A DNA stretch of 64,000 nt from RH-AL1 sp965249685 (GTDB taxonomy: Bacteria > Pseudomonadota > Alphaproteobacteria > Rhizobiales > Beijerinckiaceae), in NCBI GenBank assembly GCA_965249685.1, contig CBDFMN010000003.1, positions 496,001 through 560,000 of the forward strand, given 5' to 3'. This document shows, piece after piece, positions 42,161 through 51,412 of the stretch (position 1 is the stretch's first letter; every line of letters begins with the position of its first letter). Both the position numbers and the translations under genes were made by a program. The notes under the pieces are model-generated. The model had not been told where the DNA came from. It ran no database searches and saw only the letters and a list, made by a program, of their open reading frames with translations.

Positions 42161-44419
42161 ATGGCTCGCTCTCCCGTCTCTTCCACGCCGCCGAACGGCG
42201 GCAGCGTCGATTCCGTCTCGTTGCACGAGGCGCTCGAGGAGCGTTACCTCGCCTACGCCCTATCGACGATCACCGGACGCGCGCTCCCCGACGCGCGCGA
42301 CGGTCTCAAGCCGGTGCATCGCCGCATCCTTTACGGCATGCAGGTGCTGCGGCTCGATCCCGGCACCGCGTTCCGCAAATGCGCGAAGATCGTCGGCGAC
42401 GTCATGGGTTCGTTCCATCCGCACGGGGACCAGGCGATCTACGATGCGCTGGTGCGCCTCGCTCAGGATTTCGCCTCGCGCTACCCGCTCGTCGACGGGC
42501 AGGGCAACTTCGGCAACATCGACGGGGATAGCGCGGCCGCCTACCGCTACACAGAGGCGCGGATGACGGAGGTCGCGCGCCTCCTCCTGGATGGCATCGA
42601 CGAGAACGCCATCGACTTCCGCGACAATTACGCCGGAACCGAGCAGGAGCCGATCGTGCTGCCGGCCGCCATCCCGAACCTGCTGGCGAACGGCGCGCAG
42701 GGAATCGCGGTCGGCATGGCGACATCCATCCCGCCGCACAACGTGGCCGAGCTTTGTGGCGCCGCGCTGCATCTGATTTCTCGATGCGACGCCGCGCCCG
42801 ACGACCTGCTGCAATTCGTGCAGGGGCCGGACTTCCCGACAGGCGGCATCCTCGTCGAGTCGAAGGCTGCCATCGCCGATGCCTACCGCACGGGCCGCGG
42901 TTCGTTTCGTCTCCGCGCGCGTTGGGAGAAGGAGGAAGGGCCGCGCGGCGCGTGGGTCGTCGTCGTCACCCAGATCCCTTACATGGTTCAGAAATCACGG
43001 CTGATCGAGAAGATCGCCGAACTGCTCGCCGAAAAGAAGCTGCCGCTCGTCGCCGACGTGCGCGACGAATCGGCGGAGGACGTGCGGGTCGTCATCGAGC
43101 CGCGCAACCGCGCGGTCGCGGCCGCCGTGATGATGGAGCAGCTGTTTCGCGCGACCGAACTCGAGACGCGCTTCCCGATGAACATGAATGTGCTCGTCGA
43201 TGGCGTCGTGCCGCGCGTCGTTTCGCTGAAGGAGGCGCTACGGCAATGGCTCGACCACCGCCGCACGGTACTGCTGCGCCGCTCGCGGTTCCGGCTGGAG
43301 AAGATCGAGCACCGGCTCGAAGTGCTCGCCGGCATGCTGATCGTTTTCCTCAACCTAGACAGGGTGATCGTCATCATCCGCGAGGAAGACGAGCCGAAGG
43401 ACGCGCTCAGGCAGGCGTTCAAGCTCAGCGACGTCCAGGCCAATTACATCCTCGACACGCGGCTGCGCAGCCTGCGCCGCCTCGAAGAGATGCAGCTGCG
43501 CCGCGAGCACGACGCGCTCGAGAAGGAGAAGGGCGAGATCGAAGGGCTGCTCGGTGACGAGCAGCGGCAGTGGAAGACGATCGCCGCGCAGATCAAGGCG
43601 CTGCGCAAAACCTATGGCCCGGACACCGAGCTCGGTCGGCGGCGCACCACCTTCGCCGACATGCCGGCGGCGGTGGACATCGAGGCGGCGACCGCCGCGC
43701 TGGTCGAGCGCGAGCCGGTTACGATCGTCATCTCGCAAAAAGGCTGGATCCGCGCGCTGAAAGGGCATGTCGCGGACCTGTCCGCCCTTCCGTTCAAGGG
43801 TGACGACAAGCTGCGCGCGAGCTTCCCGGCCGAGACGACGTCAAGGATCATCGTGCTGGCGACGGACGGGCGAGCGTTCACGCTCGAAGCCGGCCGGTTG
43901 CCGGGTGGGCGCGGCCAGGGCGAGCCGATCCGCGTGATGGCCGACCTTGGCGAGGGCGAGGACATCGCCGCGGTGCTGCCCTACGCTGCCGGGCAGAAGA
44001 TGCTGGTCGCCGGTACGGACGGCCGCGGCTTCGTCGTGAACCAGGACGACATGGTCGGCAATACCCGCAAGGGGCGCCAGGTGCTCGTGCTCGACAGCCC
44101 CGCCAAGGCGCAGTTCCTGGTGCCGGTCATCGGCGATCAGGTCGCAGCGATCGGCGAGAACCGCCGGCTTCTCGTCTTCCCGCTGGGTCAGGTGCCGGAG
44201 ATGGGCCGTGGCAAGGGTGTGCGTCTCCAGCGCTTCAAGGAGGGCGGCTTGAGCGACCTCAAGACCTTCCTCCTTGCCGAGGGCCTGTCTTGGACGGACA
44301 GCGCCGGGCGCGGCTTCAACGTGGAGGGCGCGAACCTCCGCGATTGGATCGGCAGCCGCGCCGAGGTCGGGCGGCTTCCGCCCAAAGGATTTCCGAAGTC
44401 CAACACGTTCGCGCCCTGA
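42161..44419 (+). CDS. parC: DNA topoisomerase IV subunit A
   Basis: A 752-residue type IIA topoisomerase A subunit that decatenates daughter chromosomes with ParE. Signatures are SLHEALEERYLAYALSTI, ALPDARDGLKPVHRRILYGM, GDVMGSFHPHGDQAIYDALVRLAQDF, and the catalytic-Tyr region DSAAAYRYTEARMTE (Tyr near residue 130). The C-terminal beta-propeller is visible as GWIRALKGH, LATDGRAFTLEAGRLPGGRGQGEP, ATDGRGFVV-type blades. Length and the absence of a GQxRR-type GyrA box support ParC rather than GyrA. ATG at 42161. Confidence 0.96.
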   Translation: MARSPVSSTPPNGGSVDSVSLHEALEERYLAYALSTITGRALPDARDGLKPVHRRILYGMQVLRLDPGTAFRKCAKIVGDVMGSFHPHGDQAIYDALVRLAQDFASRYPLVDGQGNFGNIDGDSAAAYRYTEARMTEVARLLLDGIDENAIDFRDNYAGTEQEPIVLPAAIPNLLANGAQGIAVGMATSIPPHNVAELCGAALHLISRCDAAPDDLLQFVQGPDFPTGGILVESKAAIADAYRTGRGSFRLRARWEKEEGPRGAWVVVVTQIPYMVQKSRLIEKIAELLAEKKLPLVADVRDESAEDVRVVIEPRNRAVAAAVMMEQLFRATELETRFPMNMNVLVDGVVPRVVSLKEALRQWLDHRRTVLLRRSRFRLEKIEHRLEVLAGMLIVFLNLDRVIVIIREEDEPKDALRQAFKLSDVQANYILDTRLRSLRRLEEMQLRREHDALEKEKGEIEGLLGDEQRQWKTIAAQIKALRKTYGPDTELGRRRTTFADMPAAVDIEAATAALVEREPVTIVISQKGWIRALKGHVADLSALPFKGDDKLRASFPAETTSRIIVLATDGRAFTLEAGRLPGGRGQGEPIRVMADLGEGEDIAAVLPYAAGQKMLVAGTDGRGFVVNQDDMVGNTRKGRQVLVLDSPAKAQFLVPVIGDQVAAIGENRRLLVFPLGQVPEMGRGKGVRLQRFKEGGLSDLKTFLLAEGLSWTDSAGRGFNVEGANLRDWIGSRAEVGRLPPKGFPKSNTFAP

Positions 44420-44563
44420 CGCTGTGACCCGTCTAACCGGGACCGGGAGGACTTGGTGGTCGGAGCGGTGTCTTTTGACGGCTTGGCGTCCGGAGCGAGG
44501 CGCGCTGTCGGGAAGGGCCGTTGGCGGTGCCGGCGAGCTCCGCCCATCCGCCCGCTCGCGCTG

Positions 44564-45610
44564 TCAACCCCGGGTGGCAGGGTCGAGTTGTTTGCGGCGC
44601 CCTTCGCCCTGGCGCTCCAGCATCCACCCCGGATATTCCTTGGCGAGAGCGCTCGCGCCTTCGAGCGCGGCCAGATCGTCCTGGCTCAGCGAGACCGTGG
44701 TGGCGGCAATGTTGTCTTCGAGTTGCTCGACCCGCTTGGCGCCGACGATGACGCTCGTCACCGCCTTCTGGTGAAGCAACCAGGCGATGGCGATCTGCGC
44801 GATGGAGACGCCGTGTTTCTCGGCGATCGGCCGCATCGCGTCGATGCAGTCGTAGGCGCGCTCCTTGTCGATCGGAGGAAAATCGAAGGTCGCGCGGCGG
44901 CTGCCCTCGGGCCCCTGCGCCTCGCGGCCGTACTTGCCGCTGAGGAAGCCGCCCGCGAGCGGGCTCCAGACCATCAGCCCGACCTCCTCGCTGGTCAGCA
45001 TCGGTACGATCTCGCGTTCGAGGTCGCGGCTTGCCAGCGTATAATAGGCCTGGAGCGACGCGAAGCGGGCGAGCCCGTGCCGCTCCGCCAAGCCGAGCGC
45101 CTTGGCGATCTGCCATGCCGCCCAATTCGAGACGCCGACGTAGCGCACGTGACCATGCTGCACGAGGATGTCGAGCGCGCGGATCGTCTCTTCCATCGGC
45201 GTCGCCGGATCGAAGGCATGCACCTGGTAGAGGTCGATATGGTCGATCTGCATCCGCTTCAGGCTCGCCTTGGCGGCCTCCAGGATGTGCAAGCGCGAGC
45301 TGCCCCGCGCGTTGGCGCCGGTGCCCATAGGACTGAACGCCTTGGTGGCGACGACGACCTCGTCGCGCGGCACCTTGAGGTTGCGTAGCGCCTGGCCGGT
45401 GATGATCTCCGAGCGTCCCTCGGCGTAGACGTCGGCGGTGTCTATGAAGTTGATGCCGGCGTCCAAGGCTCGGCCGACCAGCCGGTCGGCCTCGGCCTGC
45501 TGCAACTGACCGATCTGGCCCCAGATACCGGTGTCGCCGCCGAAGGTCATGGTGCCCAGGCAGAGTTCCGACACGAAAAGGCCGGTGCGTCCGAGTCGGT
45601 TATGATGCAT
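44564..45610 (-). CDS. Aldo/keto reductase (YajO / aryl-alcohol-like)
   Basis: A 348-residue aldo/keto reductase. NRLGRTGLFVSELCLGTMTFGG, INFIDTADVYAEGRSE (Asp and Tyr of the tetrad), VVVATKAF (Lys) and DHIDLYQVHAFDP (His) show an intact active site, unlike the Asn-containing reductase at 3029. VGVSNWAAWQIAKALG and SVIVGAKRVEQLEDNI follow. Physiological substrate unknown; family members reduce aldehydes with NADPH. ATG at 45610 begins the conserved region. The gene is convergent with parC and is followed upstream by about 245 bp without a clear gene. Confidence 0.92.
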   Translation of the reverse strand: MHHNRLGRTGLFVSELCLGTMTFGGDTGIWGQIGQLQQAEADRLVGRALDAGINFIDTADVYAEGRSEIITGQALRNLKVPRDEVVVATKAFSPMGTGANARGSSRLHILEAAKASLKRMQIDHIDLYQVHAFDPATPMEETIRALDILVQHGHVRYVGVSNWAAWQIAKALGLAERHGLARFASLQAYYTLASRDLEREIVPMLTSEEVGLMVWSPLAGGFLSGKYGREAQGPEGSRRATFDFPPIDKERAYDCIDAMRPIAEKHGVSIAQIAIAWLLHQKAVTSVIVGAKRVEQLEDNIAATTVSLSQDDLAALEGASALAKEYPGWMLERQGEGRRKQLDPATRG

Positions 45611-45855
45611 TGCGAAATCCTTTGAAAAACCAAAGACCCTCTTGTCAGTACAAGAGCGCGGCCCTCGCGGCGAGGGACCGACACTCAAGGCTCGCCGACG
45701 TCTGCGATCCCAGGGCATGCCGGATCGCGCTCGTTTGGGGCAACAGTGAGTCTTGCCCGACACAGCCCGCCAGGGAAGCGCGTGCCGCTCAGCTTCCGCC
45801 TTGCGCAGCGGCGCAATCGCTGATTCCTTACGCGTCGTAGGCAGGGACGACGACG

Positions 45856-46068
45856 ATGATGCAGACGACCAAGCGACGGATCAACATTTTCCCGTTCTTC
45901 CAGGTCGACGCCGCGTTATCTCCCACGCAAAGCGCGAAGGCGGCTCGCACGGGGCAGGCCGATCTTCTCGCGGTCTCGCCGGAGCGAACCATGGGGGCCG
46001 CGGTGATCACCACGCGCGGCCAGCGTTTCTCGATCCATCAGATCGGCAGCATGTTCGGCAGCGAGTAA
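45856..46068 (+). CDS. Small hypothetical protein
   Basis: A 70-residue open frame, MMQTTKRRINIFPFFQVDA to FSIHQIGSMFGSE. Third-position G/C preference is good, AGGG lies about 11 bases upstream, and no better frame overlaps it. There is no signal peptide or membrane segment and no family I recognise. It converges with an exported protein gene 17 bp downstream. Presence as a real gene is moderately supported; function unknown. Confidence 0.45.
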   Translation: MMQTTKRRINIFPFFQVDAALSPTQSAKAARTGQADLLAVSPERTMGAAVITTRGQRFSIHQIGSMFGSE

Positions 46069-46085
46069 TCTGCCTCGCGCCAGCC

Positions 46086-46673
46086 TCAGTCGCCCTGCAG
46101 GGCTTGGCTTAGCTTGTCATAGTGCTTCTCGACGACCTTGACGTTGTCTGGGTATTGGAGGGGCGTCACCTGCTTGAGGGAGGCCTGCAATTCGTCGAGC
46201 GCCTTCTTCTTATCGAGCGGCGGCAACTGCTTGTCGGCCTTTACCTCGTCCATCTGCTGAGTGATGACCTTGTCGGGACCGACGTACTTCTTCGTCTGCG
46301 GATCGAAGCCGGCGAGTACGAGGCCGATGTTGGAGACGGATTTGTCATAGTCGGCGAAGTCGGCGAAGCCGTGCTTCTTGGCGATCGTTTCAAGCTGCGC
46401 CTGGACCTTCGGGTCGATCTTGTCGGTTTCCTGATCGTTCAGCTTGGACGTCGCCTCGCCGACTTCCTGCTGGGAGTCGAGGACGCCCTGCACCTGCTTG
46501 TCGCTCAGCGGCATCTGCTTCACCGCGTCGTCGGTGTTTGCCGAGGCCGGGGCGGACGGCATGGGGCTTGCCGGCGCCGCGGAAGTCGCTTGCGCGAGCG
46601 CCACCTCGGCACTACCCAGAATCATGAGGGCTGCGACGGGCGCGCCCGCCAGAAAAAAACGAAAAGGACGCAA
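46086..46673 (-). CDS. Exported hypothetical protein of a Hyphomicrobiales family
   Basis: A 195-residue secreted protein. An N-terminal signal (FFLAGAPVAALMILGSAEVALAQA, cleavage after about residue 28) is followed by a Ser/Ala/Pro linker and a helical domain: PLSDKQVQGVLDSQQEV, QLETIAKKHGFADFADYDKSVSNIGLVLAGFDPQTKKYVG, and YPDNVKVVEKHYDKL near the end. I recall similar periplasmic proteins of unknown function in Bradyrhizobium-like genomes. The TTG at 46673 is chosen because GGAG is seven bases upstream and it starts the signal peptide. No role can be assigned. Confidence 0.82.
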   Translation of the reverse strand: MRPFRFFLAGAPVAALMILGSAEVALAQATSAAPASPMPSAPASANTDDAVKQMPLSDKQVQGVLDSQQEVGEATSKLNDQETDKIDPKVQAQLETIAKKHGFADFADYDKSVSNIGLVLAGFDPQTKKYVGPDKVITQQMDEVKADKQLPPLDKKKALDELQASLKQVTPLQYPDNVKVVEKHYDKLSQALQGD

Positions 46674-46788
46674 GAATTATCTCCGATCTGCTTACACCTG
46701 TCGCCTCAATGCCACCGTGTTGCGGCGGAATAGGGTCGGCCGCGCAAATGGCTGGGACTTTCGCTCCGGTAGGCGGGGGAGAACGAGT

Positions 46789-47097
46789 GTGGCTGAACGC
46801 GTCCTGACCGCGGATGAGTGCAAGATGGGTCGTGCCGCACTCGGCTGGAGCGAGGCAGACCTCGCCCACGCCGCAGCCGTCGACATCGCGGCCGTCGAGG
46901 CCCTGGAGCGCGGGGCCGGAGAGGCTGCGGCGGCCGCACGGGCGCAAGCCGCGATGGCCGAGGCCGGCGTCACCTTCTATGCTGGCCCGGGCGGCAAGCC
47001 GTATATTCGGGCTCGGACGCTCGATGGCATCATAGAGGCTCCGGTGGCGCTGTCGCCGCGCCTGCAGGCGGCTCAGGCCTCGGTCGTAAAGCGATAG
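46789..47097 (+). CDS. XRE-like helix-turn-helix protein
   Basis: A 102-residue protein with an XRE-type HTH: LTADECKMGRAALGWSEADLAHAAAVDIAAVEALERG (about residues 6-42), then AEAGVTFYAGPG, a layout common in small rhizobial regulators (HTH followed by a short GVxF segment). DNA-binding residues in the recognition helix are Ala-rich and may be weak. The GTG at 46789 follows GGGGGAG by eight bases; the longer frame back to 46444 overlaps the neighbouring exported protein gene. Its last 25 bases overlap the end of galM on the opposite strand. Confidence 0.8.
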   Translation: MAERVLTADECKMGRAALGWSEADLAHAAAVDIAAVEALERGAGEAAAAARAQAAMAEAGVTFYAGPGGKPYIRARTLDGIIEAPVALSPRLQAAQASVVKR

Positions 47098-48119
47098 GCG
47101 ACGACCTGCCGGTAGATGTCACCCGGCCGCACGATCGTCGAAGGAAACGCCGGCTGGTTCGGCGCGTCGGGGTAGCCCTGCGGTTCGAATGCGATGCCGG
47201 CCGTCTGCCGGTAGGTGCCCCCGTGCCCGATCAGCGAGCCGTCGAGGCTATTGCCGGTATAGACCTGCACGCCCAACTGCGTCGTGACGATTTCGAGCAC
47301 GCGGCCGCTCGGCGGATGAATCACGCGGATGGCCGGCCGCCGTATCGCCCGCGCGTCCTCGTCAAGGATGAAGTGGTGGTCGTAGCCGCGCGCGGTCAGC
47401 AGTTGCGGGTCCTCGCCGCGGATGCGCGCGCCGACGAGCGTCGGGGCGCGGAGGTCGAACGGCGTCCCGTCGACGGCGCGCCTCTCGCCGGTCGGGATCT
47501 GCCGCGCGTCGGTCGGCAAAAACGACGAAGCGGCGACCGCGACGAGATGGTCGTTGACGTCCAGAGCGGCCGCTCCCGCCAGATTGAAGTAGGGATGGGC
47601 GCTCAAGTTGATCGGCGTCGGCGCCGTCGTGGTCGCTTCGAGCGTCAGGGTCAGCGTCTCGCCGCGCAGGTCGTAGGTCGCCGTGATGGCGGCAGCCCCC
47701 GGGAAACCCTGGTCGCCCTCGGGGCTCTCGAGCGTGAAGACCGCGTGCCGGCCGGAGCGTTCGGCCACCGTCCAAAACCGCTTGGCGATGCCTTGCTTGC
47801 CGCCGTGCAGCGTGCTCGTCCCATCGTTTTGGGAGAGCTGATAGGCAACGCCGTCGAGGGTGAAACGGCCGTCGGCGATGCGGTTGGCGCAGCGGCCGAT
47901 CACGGCACCGAACGAGCCGGCCCTGAGGACCATGGTCGCGCTCTCGAAGCCGAGGAGGACGTGGTCGCGACGGCCGCCGCGGTCCGGTGCCTCAATCGAC
48001 AGCATACGCGCGCCAAAGTTGGTGAGGCCGACGCGTAAGGTCGGACTTTCCAGAAGCAGTCGGCCGATGGGTGTCCCGTCGGGCGCGTGACCCAGGATGG
48101 TGTCGAATGCTGCGCTCAT
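47073..48119 (-). CDS. galM: Aldose 1-epimerase
   Basis: A 348-residue mutarotase interconverting alpha and beta anomers of galactose and other aldoses. Active-site elements are NDGTSTLHGGKQGIAKRFW, the catalytic His in LSAHPYFNLAG, DHHFILDE, TTQLGVQVYTGNSLDG, and the catalytic Glu in FEPQGYPDAPNQPAFP. The ATG at 48119 overlaps the miaA stop (ATGA), so the two genes are translationally coupled, an unexpected pairing of sugar metabolism with tRNA modification. The end overlaps the convergent XRE gene by 25 bp. Confidence 0.95.
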   Translation of the reverse strand: MSAAFDTILGHAPDGTPIGRLLLESPTLRVGLTNFGARMLSIEAPDRGGRRDHVLLGFESATMVLRAGSFGAVIGRCANRIADGRFTLDGVAYQLSQNDGTSTLHGGKQGIAKRFWTVAERSGRHAVFTLESPEGDQGFPGAAAITATYDLRGETLTLTLEATTTAPTPINLSAHPYFNLAGAAALDVNDHLVAVAASSFLPTDARQIPTGERRAVDGTPFDLRAPTLVGARIRGEDPQLLTARGYDHHFILDEDARAIRRPAIRVIHPPSGRVLEIVTTQLGVQVYTGNSLDGSLIGHGGTYRQTAGIAFEPQGYPDAPNQPAFPSTIVRPGDIYRQVVAYRFTTEA

Positions 48120-49066
48120 GGCGGCGGTTCTCCCGATCGTTCGGCGTCAAGGCTTATCATGCCGCCAAGCACGTGGGCCTCCGCCGCCGATCCTTCCACG
48201 AAGGCGAAGCCGTCGAGTTGGTGGCGGGCGAAGGTCTCCTGCCGCTTGATGTAGCGGCGCGTGTCGGCCTTGCCGGCGGCCACGGCGTCGTCGAGCGGCG
48301 AGCCCTCGCGCAGGTGCCGCAGCAGAGGCGGCACGCCGTGCGCGCGCATGACGGGGAGGGCGGAATCGAGATGGCGCTCGCCGAGCCGGCGGACCTCGTC
48401 GAGGGCGCCCTCCACCAGCATCGCCTCGAAGCGGGCGTCGATGCGCGCGCGCAGGATCGCCCGGTCCAGCGTCAGGAAAACGGCGACGCAGCGATCGAAG
48501 GCGATAAGAGGAGGAGCGCGGCTCTCCTGAAACGCGACGAGGCTGCGACCTGTCGCGGCCTGCACCTCCAGCGCGCGGAGAATGCGTTGGGGGTCGCTCG
48601 GCCGTATTCGAGCGGCGGCGCGCGGATCGACGGCCGCTAGAGCCGCGTGGAGCGACGCCGCAGACTGCCCATCGGCCCTCGCGCGAACCGCTTGACGCAC
48701 GGCCGGAGGTACGGCCGGAATGTCCGACAGCCCTTGCGTCAGCGCCTTGAAGTAGAGTCCCGTGCCGCCCGTGAAGATCGGCAGCAGCCCCGCCTCAAGC
48801 GCCGCCTCGCGCTGGTTCGCCGCCTCTGCAAGCCATTGGCTCACCGAGTAGTTGATCGCCGCATCCACCATGCCGAACAGCGCGTGCGGTACGGCGGCCA
48901 TCTCGGCCTCGCGTGGCCGCGCGGTGATGATGCGGAGGTCGCGGTAGACCTGCATGGAGTCGGTGTTGATGACGATCCCGCCAAGCCGCTGCGCCAGCCG
49001 GACGGCCAACGCAGACTTGCCGCTCGCCGTCGGCCCTGCGATGAGGATGGCGTCGGGCCGGCTCAC
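48116..49066 (-). CDS. miaA: tRNA dimethylallyltransferase
   Basis: A 316-residue MiaA that transfers a dimethylallyl group to A37 of tRNAs reading UNN codons. The P-loop AGPTASGKSALAVRLA is at about residues 10-25; VINTDSMQVYRDLRIITARP (substrate Asp, Thr), FTGGTGLYFKALTQGLSDIP and ADTRRYIKRQETFARHQL are family hallmarks. GTG at 49066 is the start closest to the conserved region; an in-frame extension runs into serB on the other strand. The start codons of miaA and serB are only 20 bp apart, so their promoters must overlap coding sequence. Confidence 0.95.
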   Translation of the reverse strand: MSRPDAILIAGPTASGKSALAVRLAQRLGGIVINTDSMQVYRDLRIITARPREAEMAAVPHALFGMVDAAINYSVSQWLAEAANQREAALEAGLLPIFTGGTGLYFKALTQGLSDIPAVPPAVRQAVRARADGQSAASLHAALAAVDPRAAARIRPSDPQRILRALEVQAATGRSLVAFQESRAPPLIAFDRCVAVFLTLDRAILRARIDARFEAMLVEGALDEVRRLGERHLDSALPVMRAHGVPPLLRHLREGSPLDDAVAAGKADTRRYIKRQETFARHQLDGFAFVEGSAAEAHVLGGMISLDAERSGEPPP

Positions 49067-49086
49067 GGCCCCGAGACCCCGCGCCC

Positions 49087-49992
49087 GTGACGCATGTCGC
49101 CACCCTGATCGTCGATCCGGCGACGCCCCTGTTGGAGTGCCGCCACCTGTGCCGTGCCGCCGAGACGCTGCCGAAGCCGGCGGCGCCGCGATGGCTGGCA
49201 AAGGGTGTCGCGGCCGACCTTCCCTTCGTGCCGCCGCCCGGTGAAGACCTCCGGACCTATGCCGCCTCGCTGCGCCGGACCCTTGCTCCCTCGCCGATCG
49301 ACGTTGGGGTGCAGGCCACGGCCGGCCGGCGCAAACGCCTGCTCGTCGCCGACATGGATTCCACGCTGATCGAGCAGGAATGCATCGACGAGTTGGCCGA
49401 CGTCCTGGGACTGCGCGACAGGGTTGCCGACCTTACAAAACGCGCGATGCGCGGCGAGGTCGCCTTCGAGCCCGCCCTGCGCGCGCGCGTCGCGTTGTTG
49501 CGCGGCCTCCACCTCGACGAGGCTTGCCGCATCCTGCGCCAACGCATCACGATCATGCCGGGCGCGCACGCCCTCGTCGACACCATGCGCGCGAACGGCG
49601 CCGTCACGGTGATCGTGTCCGGTGGCTTCGTCGCCTTTGCGGCGATGGTGGCTGAGAGATTGGGGATCGACGCACACCATGCCAACCGGCTGGTCACCGA
49701 CGGCGGGGTGCTCACGGGCTGCGTGGACGACCCGATCCTCGGGCGCGACGCCAAGGCTCGTATCTTGCGGGAATACCGCGCGATATCCGACCTCGCCCCG
49801 GAAACGACCATGGCGGCGGGAGACGGGGCGAACGACATCGCCATGCTGGAGGCGGCGGGGCTCGGCGTGGCGTTCCGTGCCAAGCCCGCTGTCGCCGAGG
49901 CTGCGGGAGCACGGATTGATCACGGCGACCTCACCGCACTCCTCTACCTTCAGGGTTACGAGCACGCGGACATTGTCGAAAGGTCGTCTTAG
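49087..49992 (+). CDS. serB: Phosphoserine phosphatase
   Basis: A 301-residue HAD-family phosphatase for the last step of serine synthesis. The catalytic loop VADMDSTLIEQECIDELAD is at about residues 89-107; VSGGFVAFAAMVAERLG, and AAGDGANDIAMLEAAGLGVAFRAKP complete motifs II-IV. The N-terminal roughly 85 residues take the place of the ACT-like domain of SerB. The GTG at 49087 gives the family length. It is divergent from miaA with almost no spacer, and its stop overlaps that of the convergent NifU-type gene by 4 bp. Confidence 0.95.
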   Translation: MTHVATLIVDPATPLLECRHLCRAAETLPKPAAPRWLAKGVAADLPFVPPPGEDLRTYAASLRRTLAPSPIDVGVQATAGRRKRLLVADMDSTLIEQECIDELADVLGLRDRVADLTKRAMRGEVAFEPALRARVALLRGLHLDEACRILRQRITIMPGAHALVDTMRANGAVTVIVSGGFVAFAAMVAERLGIDAHHANRLVTDGGVLTGCVDDPILGRDAKARILREYRAISDLAPETTMAAGDGANDIAMLEAAGLGVAFRAKPAVAEAAGARIDHGDLTALLYLQGYEHADIVERSS

Positions 49993-50552
49993 ACCTGCTC
50001 GACGGCACTCACCTCGGGAATGAAGTGCTGCAGCAGGTTCTGAATGCCGTGCTTCAGCGTCGCCGTCGACGACGGGCAGCCCTGGCAGGATCCCTTCATC
50101 GCGAGGTAGACCGTGCCGTCGCGGAACCCCTTGAACTTGATGTCGCCGCCGTCGCTTGCCACGGCCGGGCGCACGCGGGTCTCGAGCAGGTCCTTGATCG
50201 TGTCGACGATATCCGCATCGCGCTTGTCGAAGAACTCGTCCGCCTCGTCCCCGTCATGCTGTTCGCCCTGTGCGAGCAGCGGTGCGCCGGAGGTGAAGTG
50301 CTCCATGATGAGACCCAGAACAGCCGGCTTCAGCGCCTGCCACTCCGTATCGTCGGCTTTCGTGACGGTGATGAAGTCGGAGCCGTAGAAGACGCCGGCA
50401 ACCCCCTCGATCCCGAACAGCGCCTGCGCCAACGGCGAGCGGTCGGCGCCACGCGCGTCGCGCATGTCGAGCGTGCCTTCCGGCAACACGGGCTTGCCTG
50501 GAAGGAAGCGAAGCGTCGCGGGATTGGGCGTGGTTTCCGTGTGGATGAACAT
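49989..50552 (-). CDS. NifU family iron-sulphur scaffold/carrier (NfuA type)
   Basis: A 187-residue protein: the Nfu_N domain (FIHTETTPNPATLRFLPG, GVFYGSDFITVTK) is followed by the NifU C-terminal domain (IKDLLETRVRPAVASDGGDIKF, then GSCQGCPSSTATLKHGIQNLL with the cluster-binding CxxC). It carries 4Fe-4S clusters to apo-proteins; Fe-S enzymes in this window include ETF-QO and radical SAM proteins. ATG at 50552 begins the family sequence; the open frame upstream has no homology. It converges on serB. Confidence 0.94.
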   Translation of the reverse strand: MFIHTETTPNPATLRFLPGKPVLPEGTLDMRDARGADRSPLAQALFGIEGVAGVFYGSDFITVTKADDTEWQALKPAVLGLIMEHFTSGAPLLAQGEQHDGDEADEFFDKRDADIVDTIKDLLETRVRPAVASDGGDIKFKGFRDGTVYLAMKGSCQGCPSSTATLKHGIQNLLQHFIPEVSAVEQV

Positions 50553-50660
50553 GGAAGGTCTCGTGCGGTCGCGGCGGCCCGAAGCTTCAGGCTGCACCTG
50601 TTGCTTCAGATATGGGCGCGTTCGGGCGAGGACACAAGCACGGCGCGCCCGCTTCCGCCC

Positions 50661-51356
50661 TCAGGCCGCCTCGGCCTGACCCTCGGAAGTGACCTGCTCC
50701 GCCGGTGCGACGGCCTCTGTCGCTGTCGCCGCGGCGAGCACCACCTTGCCGTCCTCGACGCGCACGGTGATCGCCATGCCGGCTTCGCGGGCGACGAGGC
50801 CGGTGTAGTAAGCCTGGATCCCGTGCGCGTCGACGGAGCCCTCGACGTCGCCGGCGAGGAGATGCGGCACGTGGCTGGCGAGCCGGGAGTTTGGCCCCGC
50901 CGCTTCCACGGCGATGGTCAAGCCCTCGTCGAGCCCGTCGATCGTCACCACGACGGTGCCGCCGCGCGGCACCGTCGTCAGCGCGATGAGGTAGAGGTTG
51001 AGGATGAGCTTGACCTTGTTCTTCGGGAGCAGCGCGCGGGTGGCGTTCCAGGCGAGCTTCGTGCGCTCGTCGGCCAGCAGGCCACGGGCGACCTGCTCGG
51101 CGTCGCCGGTGTCGATCAGCGCGCCCGCCGAGCCGGCCGCGCCGAACGCGAGGCGGCAGAACTGCAGCCGGGCGGAGGCGCCGCGCGCGCTCTTCTTTAT
51201 GAGGTCGAGGGCGAAGCCCCGCATGTCCTCATCCTTCTCGTCTTCCAACACCTCGAGGCCGTTGATGATCGCGCCGACCGGGCTGATCACGTCGTGACAC
51301 ACGCGTGAGCACAGAAGGGATGCGAGGTCGAGGGGATCGAGGGAAATGGCCGTCAT
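50661..51356 (-). CDS. chpT: Histidine phosphotransferase ChpT
   Basis: A 231-residue dimeric phosphotransferase that relays phosphate from CckA to CtrA and CpdR in Alphaproteobacteria. The DHp-like helix LASLLCSRVCHDVISPVGAIINGLEVLED contains the phosphorylatable His near residue 20. A degenerate ATPase-like domain follows (LPKNKVKLILNLYLIALTTVPRGGTVVVTI) with no ATP-binding motifs, as expected. ATG at 51356. A CtrA-like box and a GANTC site lie 57-82 bp upstream. Together with ccrM it links this window to the CtrA cell-cycle circuit. Confidence 0.93.
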   Translation of the reverse strand: MTAISLDPLDLASLLCSRVCHDVISPVGAIINGLEVLEDEKDEDMRGFALDLIKKSARGASARLQFCRLAFGAAGSAGALIDTGDAEQVARGLLADERTKLAWNATRALLPKNKVKLILNLYLIALTTVPRGGTVVVTIDGLDEGLTIAVEAAGPNSRLASHVPHLLAGDVEGSVDAHGIQAYYTGLVAREAGMAITVRVEDGKVVLAAATATEAVAPAEQVTSEGQAEAA

Positions 51357-51412
51357 CGTCCATCCATTCTTGCTGCGCGGGACAGGCCGCGTCGCAGCTA
51401 AACGCCGATTGG

